The notes: a model not told the origin generated them from the sequence alone. A stretch of 64,000 nucleotides of DNA from Corynebacterium sp. NML130628 (GCF_001875665.1 NZ_MLAL01000045.1:124001-188000), one strand, 5' to 3'. Numbered from the stretch's first letter, positions 38,785 to 48,182 are shown. A program made the numbers and translations.

Positions 38785-40382
38785 TCCTGCTCCTCAACCA
38801 AGGTCACGGTGGCACCGACGCGCTCACGGTACTCGGCCGGCTTGTTCAGCACCCTCGTCCCCTTTTCGACGCCCTCTACGACCACATCCGAATCTGATAC
38901 CAGACCAACCTTGACCGGTGTCTTCACAACCTCGAACTTGTCCCCGTCATCCTTCGGGCGCAGCGTGTACACCGAGTAACTGCCGTTCTCGTCCACGACC
39001 GCCTCGCGTGGCACGGCGAGCGCACCCTTCGCGGACTCCGTCGTGATCTGTGCCTTCGCCGTGCCGCCGATCTTCAGCCCCTCGGTATCCCCCAGGACTT
39101 CAATCTCTACGGGGAACTCCGGGCGCGCAGCCTGCGCCGACGCGCCCTCCGCCGCAGCTTGCGGTTCCGCGACCGAAGAAACATCCAGTACGCGGCCCTT
39201 AAACTTCTTCGCGCCGGTGCCAGGTGTGGTGAACGTGACCGCATCGCCCGGCTTCATCTTCGCCGAGTCCAGTTCCTTCACGTTCGCGCGCAGCACCAGC
39301 CGGTTCGGGTCCGCCACAGAGAGCAGATAGCCCGCCGGAGCCTGCCCCTGCTTCACCGCGACCTCGGCTACCACGCCACCGAGCGGGGCACGCACCTGGC
39401 CCGACGCCACGTCGACCTCAAGCTGCGCGATCGACTGTCCAGCCGCTGCCTGCGCTGCCTGCACCCCGCGCTGCGCCTGCTGCACCGCCGCCGCCTGGGA
39501 ATCGAGCTGCTGCTGGGCGGCGAGTTTCGCCACCTCAAGTCCGACCGCTGCCTCCGCCTTCGCATCAAACGCCTGGGCAACCGCGCGCTGCTTCGCCGCA
39601 AGGTCCGCGTCAGTGTCGTTGAGTGCGGCGTCGTACGCCTTTTGTGCCGCGGACAGGCTGTGCTTTGCGCCGCGGTAGCGTTCGTCGGCTTCCAGCTTGC
39701 TCAGCAGCGGCTGCACAGCGTCGTCTTTTGCCATCCCCGATTGGTAAATGCCATGGTTGCCGCGCACCGACTCCAGCGCCGCCGTCAACGCATCACGGCG
39801 CGCCGAGTCCACGCCCTGCGCCTGCGTGAGCAGCGTGCTGTCCAGTCCCGCCGCCACGGCCTTCTTGCGTTGCTCAAAGACCGCGGTAGCTTCCTGCAGC
39901 TGGCCATCAGCCTGTCGAAATGCCGCCTCCGCCTGCGTCACCTGCGGGTTGAGGCCACGCTGCATCGCATCGTTGGACTGCTGGTATGCCTGCTGCGCCT
40001 GCTCGAGCTGGTTTTGCGCCGCGACGTCTGCCGAGATCTGCTGTGCGCGCTGCGTATCAATCTCACGCTGGACTCCCGACGTATCCAGAACGGCGACGAC
40101 CTGGCCGGCCTCGACGCGCTGCCCCACCTTCACGTTCAGGGCTGTGACCGGGCCGGTCAGGTGCGTCGTCAACGCCGTGACCGAGGCCGCCTCCACCGTC
40201 GCGGTAACCGGCACCTTGGCTGCAACATCGCGTGGCGCAAGCTCCGTCGTGTCGGCCGCCATCACCGGCTGGCCGCCCCCGAACCCGCACGCAGTGGTAG
40301 AGACAAGAAGACAAACCCCGAGCCCCACGGTTGCGAGGGCTCGGGAAACGACATGATTCGTTCGGCGCAGTCCTTTATTCAT
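38781..40382 (-). CDS. HlyD/MacA-like periplasmic adaptor, possible lipoprotein
   Basis: 533 residues. The N-terminal hydrophobic stretch ends LLVSTTACGFGGG, a plausible though non-canonical lipobox with Cys32. A biotinyl-lipoyl-like half (VTALNVKVGQRVEAGQVVAV) precedes a long Ala/Gln-rich coiled coil (about 115-310), the second lipoyl half (VRAPLGGVVAEVAVKQGQAP) and beta-barrel domains. It would bridge the MacB-like permease and the cell wall. TATCCT ends 7 nt before the ATG, so it may be leaderless. First gene of the adaptor-permease-(SulP) group. Confidence 0.82.
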   Translation of the reverse strand: MNKGLRRTNHVVSRALATVGLGVCLLVSTTACGFGGGQPVMAADTTELAPRDVAAKVPVTATVEAASVTALTTHLTGPVTALNVKVGQRVEAGQVVAVLDTSGVQREIDTQRAQQISADVAAQNQLEQAQQAYQQSNDAMQRGLNPQVTQAEAAFRQADGQLQEATAVFEQRKKAVAAGLDSTLLTQAQGVDSARRDALTAALESVRGNHGIYQSGMAKDDAVQPLLSKLEADERYRGAKHSLSAAQKAYDAALNDTDADLAAKQRAVAQAFDAKAEAAVGLEVAKLAAQQQLDSQAAAVQQAQRGVQAAQAAAGQSIAQLEVDVASGQVRAPLGGVVAEVAVKQGQAPAGYLLSVADPNRLVLRANVKELDSAKMKPGDAVTFTTPGTGAKKFKGRVLDVSSVAEPQAAAEGASAQAARPEFPVEIEVLGDTEGLKIGGTAKAQITTESAKGALAVPREAVVDENGSYSVYTLRPKDDGDKFEVVKTPVKVGLVSDSDVVVEGVEKGTRVLNKPAEYRERVGATVTLVEEQE

Positions 40383-40409
40383 AACGGTAAGGATAGCCGA
40401 TGTTTCGTA

Positions 40410-40634
40410 TCAATCAGAAGTTTTACGGATATAAAACTCCGGGTGATCCGCGCGCAGCAACGTGTTGCCTGTCAGGCCACACCACGCGCGAATATCGATG
40501 TCGATTGTCTCGTTCGTGGACCGCAAATGCAGCACTTCCCCCTCCTTGATCTGGTCACGGAATAAGAGGAAGAGGCGCACCAGGACATCACCGCACGCGA
40601 TGTCCTGGGCGTCCCAGTAGTGATCCTCATGCAT
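40410..40634 (-). CDS. Stand-alone TusA-like sulfur carrier domain
   Basis: 74 residues that align end to end with TusA: WDAQDIACGDVL corresponds to the LDALGLRCPEPV region, EGEVLHLRSTNETIDIDIRA to the central strand/helix, and WCGLTGNTLL plus FYIRK to the C-terminal half. The active-site cysteine (Cys14) is kept but the CPxP prolines are replaced (CGDV). Cys52 is a second conserved position. TusA proteins pass persulfide sulfur between partners. The ATG overlaps the end of the upstream fusion gene by 8 bp. It closes a three-gene sulfur operon. Confidence 0.75.
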   Translation of the reverse strand: MHEDHYWDAQDIACGDVLVRLFLLFRDQIKEGEVLHLRSTNETIDIDIRAWCGLTGNTLLRADHPEFYIRKTSD

Positions 40635-42219
40635 TGCGACGCGCCATCACGTTGTCGCGGGCCTGCACGATGAGCGCGAGCTGCTGCTCCGCCAAGTTCG
40701 CGGCCACGATCGGGTTATCGGCGAACGTCGCGAAGCCGCAGTCGGTGGAGAAGACCACCCGGTCAGCCCCGAAGGTGTCCAGGGCACGCTCGATGCGTTC
40801 CTCCACAGCCTCGACCGGCTCCAACTCTTGGAGCTTCTGGTTCAGCACGCCAACGCAAATACGTTGGTCGTCGCGGATTCCCTCTAGAGCGCGGATGTCG
40901 CCGGCCCGCGGCGTTGCTAGCTCCATGGAGAGCATGCCGACGTTCAGCGAGGCGAACAGCTCCACGAACGGCGCGTAATCACCCGTCAGAGCCGCCGACT
41001 CGTCCGTGGTCCAGTTCCCGCGGCACACATGCAGCGCCAACCGGTCCTTCGGCAGCCCCGCGGTGAGCTCATCGAGCAACGACTTCGCGAACTCCAGCTC
41101 CTCGTCTACCGTGCCTTCCAGGCCGTCGAGCGCACCGCACATGAACGTACGTCCACCCCCACCTGCCTGCCCATACACGACCTCGGTCAGCACCGGCTCG
41201 TCGATCTGCACCAGCGCCGTGCCCTTCGCCAACAGCTCGTGAAGCTCCTCGCGCAGCACCCGGACAATGTCCTTCGACATCTCCTCGCGGTTCTCGTACG
41301 CGCGGTCGGAGACGCACTCCATCCACATCGTGCGAGTCAACAGATACGGCCCCGGCAAGCACACCTTCACCGGACGGTCAGTGACCTGCTGCACGAACTC
41401 AACCTCGTGCGCAACCAGCGGCTTATCGCGACCAAGCGGACCGAATACCGCAGGGTGTCGCACCTCGCCTGCTGGGACATCCAACGCGCGAAGCTCCCGC
41501 TCGAACTCCTCAGGGTCATCTACATACGGCAGCAGGTCCGTAATCGGGATGAGCTGGCAGTTCTGCAGGCGCCCCGCGACAAAGCTCGAGTAGTTGTCGC
41601 GCCGCATCTCACCATCAGTAACGACGTCGACCCCGGCCCGCTCCTGCGCCGCCAGGACCAGCCGCACAGCATCGTCCGCTGTCGCCTGGAACGTGTCCTC
41701 CTCCATGCGCTCCTCCAGGTGGCGGTGCAGCGCATCCAGCAGCCACGGCGAGCGTGGCCAGGAGCCCATCGTCAACACCGACCCAGCCGGTATCTCCGGC
41801 GCTGGCGCAGGCTCAGGTAAGACCTTCGCAATCGTCGGCTCCACAACCTCCTGCGTGACCGGCATCTGTGGCCGCTTACGCGGACCCTTCTTTTTCTTCG
41901 GACGCACAGCCTCCGGCGCAGCGGGAATGTCTGCGACCTCCACAGGTTTCGAGAACGCCCCCTTCGACACGAGGAACCGCCACCGTTTATGATCCGGCTC
42001 CTCCACCACGTTGACCAGGTCATTGCCAGTCAAGTTACACCAGGAAGGCAGATCGACCTTCACTGTGGAGTCGTAGGAAACAATCTCCAACAGCTGCCCC
42101 GCCTCAAGCGGATCAATGTTCTTTCGAATCAACAACAACAACCCGTTGCCACAGTCCAAATCGCCGCCATCAAAGCTGGCGTCGGGAGCGTACGGGTGCA
42201 GGTTCTCAGTCTTCGACAT
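40627..42219 (-). CDS. TusA-like domain fused to a MetE-like (cobalamin-independent methionine synthase) domain
   Basis: 530 residues in three parts. Residues 15-88 are a TusA-like domain with Cys23 (LDCGNGLLLL, again CG instead of CP) and Cys61. Residues 90-145 are a Lys/Pro-rich linker. Residues 146-530 are a MetE C-terminal/UROD-type barrel with the zinc set His397-x-Cys399 (ALHVCRGNW), Glu433 (SMELATP) and Cys494 (STDCGFATF), plus the QIDEPVL motif. This barrel moves methyl groups onto zinc-bound thiols. The N-terminal MetE half that binds folate is absent. A sulfur carrier joined to a thiol methyltransferase suggests a persulfide- or thiol-fed methyl transfer; this is inference. It is 7 bp after dsrE. 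Confidence 0.75.
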   Translation of the reverse strand: MSKTENLHPYAPDASFDGGDLDCGNGLLLLIRKNIDPLEAGQLLEIVSYDSTVKVDLPSWCNLTGNDLVNVVEEPDHKRWRFLVSKGAFSKPVEVADIPAAPEAVRPKKKKGPRKRPQMPVTQEVVEPTIAKVLPEPAPAPEIPAGSVLTMGSWPRSPWLLDALHRHLEERMEEDTFQATADDAVRLVLAAQERAGVDVVTDGEMRRDNYSSFVAGRLQNCQLIPITDLLPYVDDPEEFERELRALDVPAGEVRHPAVFGPLGRDKPLVAHEVEFVQQVTDRPVKVCLPGPYLLTRTMWMECVSDRAYENREEMSKDIVRVLREELHELLAKGTALVQIDEPVLTEVVYGQAGGGGRTFMCGALDGLEGTVDEELEFAKSLLDELTAGLPKDRLALHVCRGNWTTDESAALTGDYAPFVELFASLNVGMLSMELATPRAGDIRALEGIRDDQRICVGVLNQKLQELEPVEAVEERIERALDTFGADRVVFSTDCGFATFADNPIVAANLAEQQLALIVQARDNVMARRNA

Positions 42220-42226
42220 TGGTGCC

Positions 42227-42592
42227 CTAGTAGGAAACGCTCGGGGTGCCGTCCGCTAGGAACTCAACCAGCTTCGCGCCGCCGACGATGGTGGCGCCGT
42301 CGATAAGATCTTCTTCCCCAAAACCGCGCTTCTTGGCACACGGTGCACACACGTACAGCTTGCCCTCGGCAGCAACGAAATTCTCGATGAGCTCCTTGAT
42401 CGGCGCGAAGCCTTCCTCGTGAACGTCGTCTGCGTAGCCCTTCACCGCAAGGCGAGCGCCCTCGGACGACAGAAACACCATCGTGTCCTGCGCAGAACCG
42501 ACGGCAGCATTCGCGACGACGAAGCCGAGCGTGGCCATGTCCTCGTTGTCCTTTGCGTGCGCAATGGTGACACAAAACTTACCGGTACCCAT
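42227..42592 (-). CDS. DsrE-family small sulfur-relay protein
   Basis: 121 residues from ATG 42592 (ribosome site AAGGAG; the frame is open 24 codons upstream). The fold-typical sequence KFCVTIAHAKDNEDMATLGF is followed by VGSAQDTMVFLSSEGARLAV and the cysteine motif LYVCAPCAKKRG (Cys82, Cys85), where DsrE-type proteins carry persulfide. A possible -10 TACAAT lies at 42632-42637 on the minus strand, about 40 bp upstream. It is first in an operon with the TusA-MetE fusion (7-bp gap) and the small TusA-like gene, downstream of the rpsQ terminator. Confidence 0.8.
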   Translation of the reverse strand: MGTGKFCVTIAHAKDNEDMATLGFVVANAAVGSAQDTMVFLSSEGARLAVKGYADDVHEEGFAPIKELIENFVAAEGKLYVCAPCAKKRGFGEEDLIDGATIVGGAKLVEFLADGTPSVSY

Positions 42593-42650
42593 CAAAAACT
42601 CCTTAACAGTTGAAAATTGAAGTCTGTGGTGATTGTACCGAAACGACAAC

Positions 42651-42689
42651 AGCACCACCCCCAAGCCTTGAAACTCGGGGGGTGGTGCT
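42651..42689 (-). terminator. Terminator after rpsQ
   Basis: On the minus strand AGCACCACCCCC pairs with GGGGGTGGTGCT around a short loop and is followed by GTTGTCGTTT. It separates the S10-type operon from the sulfur operon downstream. Confidence 0.85.
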
Positions 42690-42722
42690 GCGTCTATTGA
42701 AAGCGATGCCTACCGCAAAGGG

Positions 42723-43007
42723 TTAGCGTGCCTTCTCAATGATCTCCACGAGACGGAAGTGCTTGTCCTTGGACAGCGGACGCGTCTCCTGAATGCGGAC
42801 GAGGTCGCCGACACCGGCGGTGTTCTCCTCGTCGTGTGCCTTCACGCGCTTCGTCGTACGGACGATCTTGCCGTACAGGGCGTGGGACTTGCGGTCCTCG
42901 ACCTCGACGACGATGGTCTTGTCCATCTTGTCGGAGACGACGTAGCCGCGGCGGTTCTTCTGAACGCGCTTTTCAGTGGTCTGTTCGTTCACGTTTGCCT
43001 CACTCAT
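42723..43007 (-). CDS. rpsQ: 30S ribosomal protein S17 (uS17)
   Basis: 94 residues: an N-terminal extension [20 protein letters not shown], then [20 protein letters not shown] and the C-terminal [21 protein letters not shown]17 is an OB-fold primary 16S binder. It is the last gene of the S10-type block, 2 bp after rpmC. rplN, normally next, is 15 kb away. Confidence 0.98.
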   Translation of the reverse strand: MSEANVNEQTTEKRVQKNRRGYVVSDKMDKTIVVEVEDRKSHALYGKIVRTTKRVKAHDEENTAGVGDLVRIQETRPLSKDKHFRLVEIIEKAR

Positions 43008-43009
43008 GA

Positions 43010-43240
43010 TTAAGCCTCAGCTCCCGGAACAACGGACAGGCCGAGCTCGCGCTCGCGCAGCACGGTGTACATACGTGCAATGTCGCGCTTCACGATGGAG
43101 ATGCGGCGGTTGTTGGTCAGCTGGCCGGTAGCAAGCTGGAAGCGCAGGTTAAACAGCTCTTCCTTTGCCTCGGACAGGCGAGCGCGCAGCTCTTCGTCGT
43201 TGAGCTCGCGGAACTCGGATGCGGGGGTACCGTTAGCCAT
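43010..43240 (-). CDS. rpmC: 50S ribosomal protein L29 (uL29)
   Basis: 76 residues from ATG 43240 ([20 protein letters not shown]). The helical hairpin [20 protein letters not shown] is diagnostic. L29 sits at the tunnel exit where trigger factor and SRP dock. The start overlaps the rplP stop (TAATG); an upstream in-frame start at 43279 lies inside rplP and is rejected. Confidence 0.97.
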   Translation of the reverse strand: MANGTPASEFRELNDEELRARLSEAKEELFNLRFQLATGQLTNNRRISIVKRDIARMYTVLRERELGLSVVPGAEA

Positions 43241-43656
43241 TAGAACTGGTCCTCCTTCTTGATGATGCGAACCTTGCAAGGAAGCTTCGCGCCTGCGCGG
43301 CGCAGTGCCTCGATCGCGGTTGCGTCGTTCGGGTAGGACATCTCGAAGAGAATACGTCCTGGCTTTACGTTAGCGACCCACTTCTCGACAGGGCCCTTAC
43401 CGGAACCCATACGAACACCAAGTGGCTTCTGCGTCAACGGACGGTCCGGGAAGATGTTGATCCAGACCTTGCCACCACGCTTCACGTGCCGGTTGATCGC
43501 AATACGAGCCGCCTCAATCTGACGGTTGGTGATGTACGCCGGCTCGAGAGCCTGCAGAGCGTAATCACCGAAGTTGATCGTGTTGCCACCCTTGGACACG
43601 CCAGAACGAGTCGGGCGGTGCTGGCGGCGGTACTTCACACGCTTAGGAATAAGCAT
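43240..43656 (-). CDS. rplP: 50S ribosomal protein L16 (uL16)
   Basis: 138 residues: [40 protein letters not shown] and [21 protein letters not shown]16 helps position the A-site tRNA. It is 3 bp after rpsC and overlaps rpmC by one base. Confidence 0.98.
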   Translation of the reverse strand: MLIPKRVKYRRQHRPTRSGVSKGGNTINFGDYALQALEPAYITNRQIEAARIAINRHVKRGGKVWINIFPDRPLTQKPLGVRMGSGKGPVEKWVANVKPGRILFEMSYPNDATAIEALRRAGAKLPCKVRIIKKEDQF

Positions 43657-43659
43657 TGA

Positions 43660-44403
43660 TTAGCCCTCCTGCTTCTGCTCTGCACGCTGGCGGCGCTGGC
43701 CACCACGGCGTGGGCGGCGATCGCCACGGCCACGACGCTCGTTCGACGGAGCGTTGAGCTCGGACTCGCGCACGCCACCGACGACGTCGCCCTTGTAGAT
43801 CCAAACCTTGACGCCGATGACGCCGAAGGTCGTGTGTGCTTCTGCGGTGCCGTAGTCGATCTCAGCACGAAGGGTGTGCAGCGGCACACGGCCCTCGTGG
43901 TAGCGCTCAACGCGGGACATTTCAGCGCCGCCAAGACGACCAGAGGTCATGACCTTGATGCCCTTGACCTGTGGGTTGCGCATAGCGGACTGGATTGCCT
44001 TACGCATTGCGCGACGGAATGCGACACGGTTGACGAGCTGCTCAGCAATGGACTGAGCGACCAGGGTTGCGTCGGCGTCGACGTTCTTGACCTCGAGAAT
44101 GTTGAGGGCGACCATCTTGCCGGTGAGCTTCTCCAGCTCACGGCGGATGCGATCAGCCTCAGCGCCACGACGGCCAATCACGATGCCCGGACGGGCGGTG
44201 TGAATGTCGACGCGGACGCGGTCGCGGGTGCGCTCGATGACGACGTCGGAAATACCGGCGCGCTCGAGGCCCTTGGACAGAAACTCGCGGATCTTGATGT
44301 CTTCTGCGACGTAATCAGCGTAGTTCTTGTCGGCGTACCAGTGGGACTTCCAGTCGGACGTGATACCCAGGCGCAGGCCGTGTGGGTGAATCTTCTGGCC
44401 CAT
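43660..44403 (-). CDS. rpsC: 30S ribosomal protein S3 (uS3)
   Basis: 247 residues from ATG 44403 ([20 protein letters not shown]). It has the KH domain ([20 protein letters not shown]), the S3 C-terminal domain ([20 protein letters not shown]) and a basic tail ([20 protein letters not shown]). S3 forms part of the mRNA entry pore. The frame continues upstream to 44529 but the start overlapping rplV (TAATG) is the family start. Confidence 0.98.
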   Translation of the reverse strand: MGQKIHPHGLRLGITSDWKSHWYADKNYADYVAEDIKIREFLSKGLERAGISDVVIERTRDRVRVDIHTARPGIVIGRRGAEADRIRRELEKLTGKMVALNILEVKNVDADATLVAQSIAEQLVNRVAFRRAMRKAIQSAMRNPQVKGIKVMTSGRLGGAEMSRVERYHEGRVPLHTLRAEIDYGTAEAHTTFGVIGVKVWIYKGDVVGGVRESELNAPSNERRGRGDRRPRRGGQRRQRAEQKQEG

Positions 44404-44762
44404 TACTTCGCCCCTTCCTTGGACTCGACAACTACGGTGATGTGCGAGGTGCGCTTCCGGATCTGGAATGCGCGCCCCTGAGCGCGTGGCTGGAAGCGAC
44501 GCATGGTCGGACCTTCGTTTGCCCAGCACTCGGAAACGACCAGCGTACGCGGGTCCAAACCGAAGTTGTTTTCAGCGTTGGCGGCTGCAGATGCAACAAC
44601 CTTAGCGACGTCCTTCGCAGCACCCTGTGGTGCGTACTTCAGGACTGCGAGAGCCTCGGAGACGGACTTCCCACGGACAAGGGCGAGCACGCGGCGCGCC
44701 TTCATCGGGGAAACACGAACGAACTTGGCCGTCGCGGATGCAGTGGTGATGGTGTCAGCCAT
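44403..44762 (-). CDS. rplV: 50S ribosomal protein L22 (uL22)
   Basis: 119 residues: [40 protein letters not shown] and the beta-hairpin region [20 protein letters not shown] that lines the exit tunnel. It overlaps rpsC by one base and lies 3 bp after rpsS. Confidence 0.98.
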   Translation of the reverse strand: MADTITTASATAKFVRVSPMKARRVLALVRGKSVSEALAVLKYAPQGAAKDVAKVVASAAANAENNFGLDPRTLVVSECWANEGPTMRRFQPRAQGRAFQIRKRTSHITVVVESKEGAK

Positions 44763-44765
44763 TGC

Positions 44766-45041
44766 TTATCGACGTCCCTTCTGTTCCTTGACGTGACCCT
44801 TAAAGGTCTTGGTTGGTGCAAACTCACCGAGCTTGTGGCCGACCATGGACTCGTCGACAAACACCGGGACGTGCTTGCGGCCGTCGTGGACGGCGAAGGT
44901 GTGTCCGATGAAATCTGGGAGAATGGTCGAACGGCGAGACCAGGTCTTGATTACCTGCTTGGTGCCGGCATCGTTCTGAGCATCCACCTTGTTGAGGAGG
45001 TGCTCATCGACGAACGGGCCTTTCTTTAGGCTACGTGGCAT
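44766..45041 (-). CDS. rpsS: 30S ribosomal protein S19 (uS19)
   Basis: 91 residues: [40 protein letters not shown] and the C-terminal [21 protein letters not shown]19 pairs with S13 in the 30S head. It is 16 bp after rplB. Confidence 0.98.
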   Translation of the reverse strand: MPRSLKKGPFVDEHLLNKVDAQNDAGTKQVIKTWSRRSTILPDFIGHTFAVHDGRKHVPVFVDESMVGHKLGEFAPTKTFKGHVKEQKGRR

Positions 45042-45057
45042 GTCTTACTACCTCCTC

Positions 45058-45897
45058 TTAACGCTTCTTGCTCTTCGAGCGACGACGTCGCACGATCATA
45101 TTGTTTGAGTAACGGTTTGGGTTGCGGGTGCGAACTTCCTTCTTGCCCCATGGGGACACTGGGTGACGACCACCGGAAGTCTTACCTTCACCACCACCGT
45201 GTGGGTGATCCACAGGGTTCATGACAACACCGCGGACCGTTGGGCGCCAGCCCTTCCAGCGCATACGGCCAGCCTTGCCCCAGCGGATGTTGATCTGGTC
45301 AGCGTTGCCGACCTCACCAACGGTTGCGCGGCAACGGATGTCCACGCGGCGGATTTCGGAGGAAGGCATGCGCAGCACTGCGTAGGAGCCTTCCTTACCG
45401 AGGAGCTGGATCGAAGCACCAGCGGAGCGAGCAAGCTTGGCACCTGCGCCTGGCTTGAGCTCGACTGCGTGAATCGTCGTACCGGTCGGGATGTTGCGCA
45501 GTGGCAGGTTGTTGCCAACCTTGATGTCGGCGTTAGGGCCGGCCTCGAGGACGGCGCCCTGCTTCAGGCCCTTCGGAGCGATGATGTAGCGCTTCTCGCC
45601 GTCGTAGTAGTGGAGCAACGCGATGTTTGCGGTGCGGTTCGGGTCGTACTCGATGTGAGCGACCTTTGCCAGCACGCCATCCTTGTCCGAACGACGGAAG
45701 TCAATCACGCGGTAACGACGCTTGTGGCCGCCACCACGGTGACGAGTGGTGATGTGGCCGTGCGTGTTACGGCCACCCTTCTTCGGGAGCGGGCGCAGCA
45801 GCGACTTTTCCGGAGTGGAGCGGGTGAGCTCCTCGAACTCCGAAACAGAGCTGGCACGGCGACCCGGGGTTGTCGGCTTGTACTTACGAATAGCCAT
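45058..45897 (-). CDS. rplB: 50S ribosomal protein L2 (uL2)
   Basis: 279 residues: [40 protein letters not shown], and the peptidyl-transferase-proximal [20 protein letters not shown]. It binds 23S rRNA near the catalytic centre and bridges to 30S. It is 25 bp after rplW and ends in the basic tail [10 protein letters not shown]. Confidence 0.99.
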   Translation of the reverse strand: MAIRKYKPTTPGRRASSVSEFEELTRSTPEKSLLRPLPKKGGRNTHGHITTRHRGGGHKRRYRVIDFRRSDKDGVLAKVAHIEYDPNRTANIALLHYYDGEKRYIIAPKGLKQGAVLEAGPNADIKVGNNLPLRNIPTGTTIHAVELKPGAGAKLARSAGASIQLLGKEGSYAVLRMPSSEIRRVDIRCRATVGEVGNADQINIRWGKAGRMRWKGWRPTVRGVVMNPVDHPHGGGEGKTSGGRHPVSPWGKKEVRTRNPNRYSNNMIVRRRRSKSKKR

Positions 45898-45922
45898 ATT
45901 TTGTCCTTTTCTATCGAGTCAC

Positions 45923-46228
45923 TTAGACGGCTGCGCCGCCGAAGATGTCGATGGGATCGCTGCCCTCGCGGAGAGTAACGTAGGCGCGCTTGGTGTCCTT
46001 GCGCTTACCGAATCCAGTGCGGGAACGCTTGCGCTTGCCCTCACGGTTCACGGTGTTCACCGAAGCGACGTCGACGCCGAAAATCTCTTCCACGGCAATC
46101 TTGATCTGGGTCTTGTTCGCAGACTTCGCTACAAAAAACGTGTAGGTGTTCTGCTCCATCAGCGCGTAGGTCTTCTCAGAGAGGACCGGCGCGATGATGA
46201 TGTCGCGGGAATTCACGATCTTAGCCAT
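45923..46228 (-). CDS. rplW: 50S ribosomal protein L23 (uL23)
   Basis: 101 residues: [40 protein letters not shown] and [21 protein letters not shown]23 is the docking site for trigger factor at the tunnel exit. It directly abuts rplD with no spacer (46228/46229). Confidence 0.98.
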   Translation of the reverse strand: MAKIVNSRDIIIAPVLSEKTYALMEQNTYTFFVAKSANKTQIKIAVEEIFGVDVASVNTVNREGKRKRSRTGFGKRKDTKRAYVTLREGSDPIDIFGGAAV

Positions 46229-46885
46229 TTACTTCTCCTCCTCCGCAGCTTCAGCCTTGCCACGGTTGATGAAGGTGTGCAGCGCTTCAACCGAGAACAC
46301 AACGTCATCGGCGTTCAGCACGTCGTAGGTGTTCAGCTGCGCCGGCTCAAGAATGGTGACGCCCGGCAGGTTCCTTGCGGACAGACGGGAGTTGACATCC
46401 TCACGGCCGATCACGAGAAGCACCGACTTACGGTCAGTCAGACGCTCAATGAACGTACGAGCGGACTTGGTCGAAGGCTTCTGGCCTGGAACAAGCTCCT
46501 CAATGAGGTGGATGCGCTCGTTGCGAACACGATCAGTCAGCGCACCAGCAAGTGCAGCCTTGATCATCTTCTTCGGGGTGCGTTGCGCGTAGGAACGCGG
46601 CTGCGGCCCGTGAACAATGCCACCACCGGTGAAGTGTGGCGCGCGGATCGAGCCCTGACGAGCGCGACCGGTGCCCTTCTGGCGGAATGGCTTCTTACCA
46701 CCACCGCGGACCATGCCGCGGGTCTTGGTGGCGTGAGTACCCTGACGAGCGGCTGCCAGCTGAGCTGTAACAACCTGGTGCATCAGGGGGATGGAAGCTT
46801 CACGGTCAAAAAGTTCTGCCGGAAGCTCAACGGAACCGTTGGTCTTTCCGTCTGCGGTGTGGACGTTCAACGTCAGGTTCGTCAT
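46229..46885 (-). CDS. rplD: 50S ribosomal protein L4 (uL4)
   Basis: 218 residues: [40 protein letters not shown] (the extended loop that reaches the exit tunnel) and [20 protein letters not shown]. In proteobacteria L4 represses its own S10 operon; whether that holds here is unknown. It overlaps rplC by 4 bp. Confidence 0.98.
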   Translation of the reverse strand: MTNLTLNVHTADGKTNGSVELPAELFDREASIPLMHQVVTAQLAAARQGTHATKTRGMVRGGGKKPFRQKGTGRARQGSIRAPHFTGGGIVHGPQPRSYAQRTPKKMIKAALAGALTDRVRNERIHLIEELVPGQKPSTKSARTFIERLTDRKSVLLVIGREDVNSRLSARNLPGVTILEPAQLNTYDVLNADDVVFSVEALHTFINRGKAEAAEEEK

Positions 46886-47538
46886 GCGTGAGCACCGCCC
46901 TTCACTGCGGTCTTGACGGTAACAACGGAACCCTTCGCACCAGGGATAGCACCCTTGATGAGCAGCAGGTTGTTGTCGCCGTCGATGCGTTGAATCTTCA
47001 GGTTCTGGGTAGTAACGCGGTTACCGCCCATACGGCCAGCCATGCGCTTGCCCTTGAACACGCGACCCGGCGTAGACGCGCCACCGATGCCACCAACGCG
47101 ACGGTGTGCAGCCTGGTTACCGTGTGCGGCACCCTGGCCAGCGAAGCCGTGACGCTTCATTGCACCGGCGAAGCCGTGGCCCTTGGTGGTACCGGCAACG
47201 TCGACGAAGACATCGCCGTCAAACAGGTTGACGGTGATTTCCTGGCCGAGTTCGTACGCAGAGGTGTCATCCATGCGGATTTCAGCTACGTAGCGACGTG
47301 GGGTGACGCCAGCCTTCTTGAAGTGGCCGGCCTCTGGCTTGTTCGTCTTACGGGGATCGATGTCACCGTAAGCAATCTGGATGGCGGAGTAGCCATCAGT
47401 CTCTGGTGTACGGATCTGGGTGACCACGCACGGCCCAGCCTCCACGACGGTAACCGGGATAACACGGTTCTCGTCGTCGAAGATCTGGGTCATGCCGAGC
47501 TTGGTGCCCAGGATGCCCTTGATCTGGTTATCAGACAT
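46882..47538 (-). CDS. rplC: 50S ribosomal protein L3 (uL3)
   Basis: 218 residues: [40 protein letters not shown] and [21 protein letters not shown]3 is an early 50S assembly protein near the peptidyl transferase centre. It is 43 bp after rpsJ and overlaps rplD by 4 bp. Confidence 0.98.
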   Translation of the reverse strand: MSDNQIKGILGTKLGMTQIFDDENRVIPVTVVEAGPCVVTQIRTPETDGYSAIQIAYGDIDPRKTNKPEAGHFKKAGVTPRRYVAEIRMDDTSAYELGQEITVNLFDGDVFVDVAGTTKGHGFAGAMKRHGFAGQGAAHGNQAAHRRVGGIGGASTPGRVFKGKRMAGRMGGNRVTTQNLKIQRIDGDNNLLLIKGAIPGAKGSVVTVKTAVKGGAHA

Positions 47539-47581
47539 GTATTAGTTCTCCACTACTTACAGGTTGTCGGATCTCTAGTGA

Positions 47582-47887
47582 TTACTGGATGTTCACGTCA
47601 ACGCTTGCAGGAAGGTCGATACGCATAAGCGCGTCAACCGTCTTTGGCGTCGGATCGAGAATGTCGATGAGACGCTTGTGCGTGCGCATCTCAAAGTGCT
47701 CGCGAGAGTCCTTGTCCTTGTGGGGAGAACGAATAACGGCGTACACGTTCTTCTCTGTGGGCAACGGCACCGGTCCAACGACGCGGGCACCCGTGCGGGT
47801 GACCGTCTCAACGATCTTCTTCGCGGATGCGTCGATCGCTTCGTGGTCGTAGGCCTTCAGCCTGATGCGGATCTTCTGTCCCGCCAC
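47582..47887 (-). CDS. rpsJ: 30S ribosomal protein S10 (uS10)
   Basis: 101 residues from GTG 47887, read as [20 protein letters not shown], with the ribosome site GGAAGAGG 5 nt upstream. An in-frame ATG at 47914 would add nine unrelated residues and is rejected. Conserved [20 protein letters not shown] and the C-terminal [11 protein letters not shown] are present. S10 also takes part in transcription antitermination with NusB. First gene of the S10 operon. Confidence 0.98.
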   Translation of the reverse strand: MAGQKIRIRLKAYDHEAIDASAKKIVETVTRTGARVVGPVPLPTEKNVYAVIRSPHKDKDSREHFEMRTHKRLIDILDPTPKTVDALMRIDLPASVDVNIQ

Positions 47888-47950
47888 GCTTACCTCTTCC
47901 TCGCATCCCCACATTCTGAACGAAGCGGTGGGGTTGTAGCTTCTAGTTTC

Positions 47951-48018
47951 TCTATAACGTTGTCCGGGCTGGGCCCATGGCTCAACGCCAGTGTCGTTTT
48001 CATTGACTGTTTGACACT
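47951..48018 (-). promoter_or_regulatory. Putative rpsJ promoter with inverted repeat
   Basis: The minus strand has TATAGA (47951-47956), about 64 bp before the rpsJ start, as a possible -10. An inverted repeat AGTGTC-N17-GACACT (47990-47995 and 48013-48018) lies upstream. The -35 is not clear. Confidence 0.35.
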
Positions 48019-48055
48019 TCCGGAAGGTGAACGACGCGACAAAAAAACTGCGCGT

Positions 48056-48151
48056 TTACTTCAGTGCTTCCGCCACGATGCGCGAGCACATCGGGGTGTC
48101 AGACTCGGAAGGGTGCGTGACCCTTGCGTACTGCCGCTGTTTATTTGCCAT
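48056..48151 (-). CDS. 31-residue ORF downstream of a Trp-codon attenuator
   Basis: The minus-strand ATG at 48151 is preceded by a strong ribosome site (GGAGAAGGGAC). It opens a 32-codon frame ending TAA: MANKQRQYARVTHPSESDTP, then MCSRIVAEALK. It is short, basic at the N-terminus, with one Cys and no Trp, and no family is recognised. It sits 31 nt after the terminator hairpin of a Trp-rich leader and 168 bp upstream of rpsJ. It could be a real microprotein, a second leader element, or the remnant of a longer gene. Confidence 0.5.
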   Translation of the reverse strand: MANKQRQYARVTHPSESDTPMCSRIVAEALK

Positions 48152-48182
48152 GTCCCTTCTCCGGTTTCTCACCTAGTTAACC

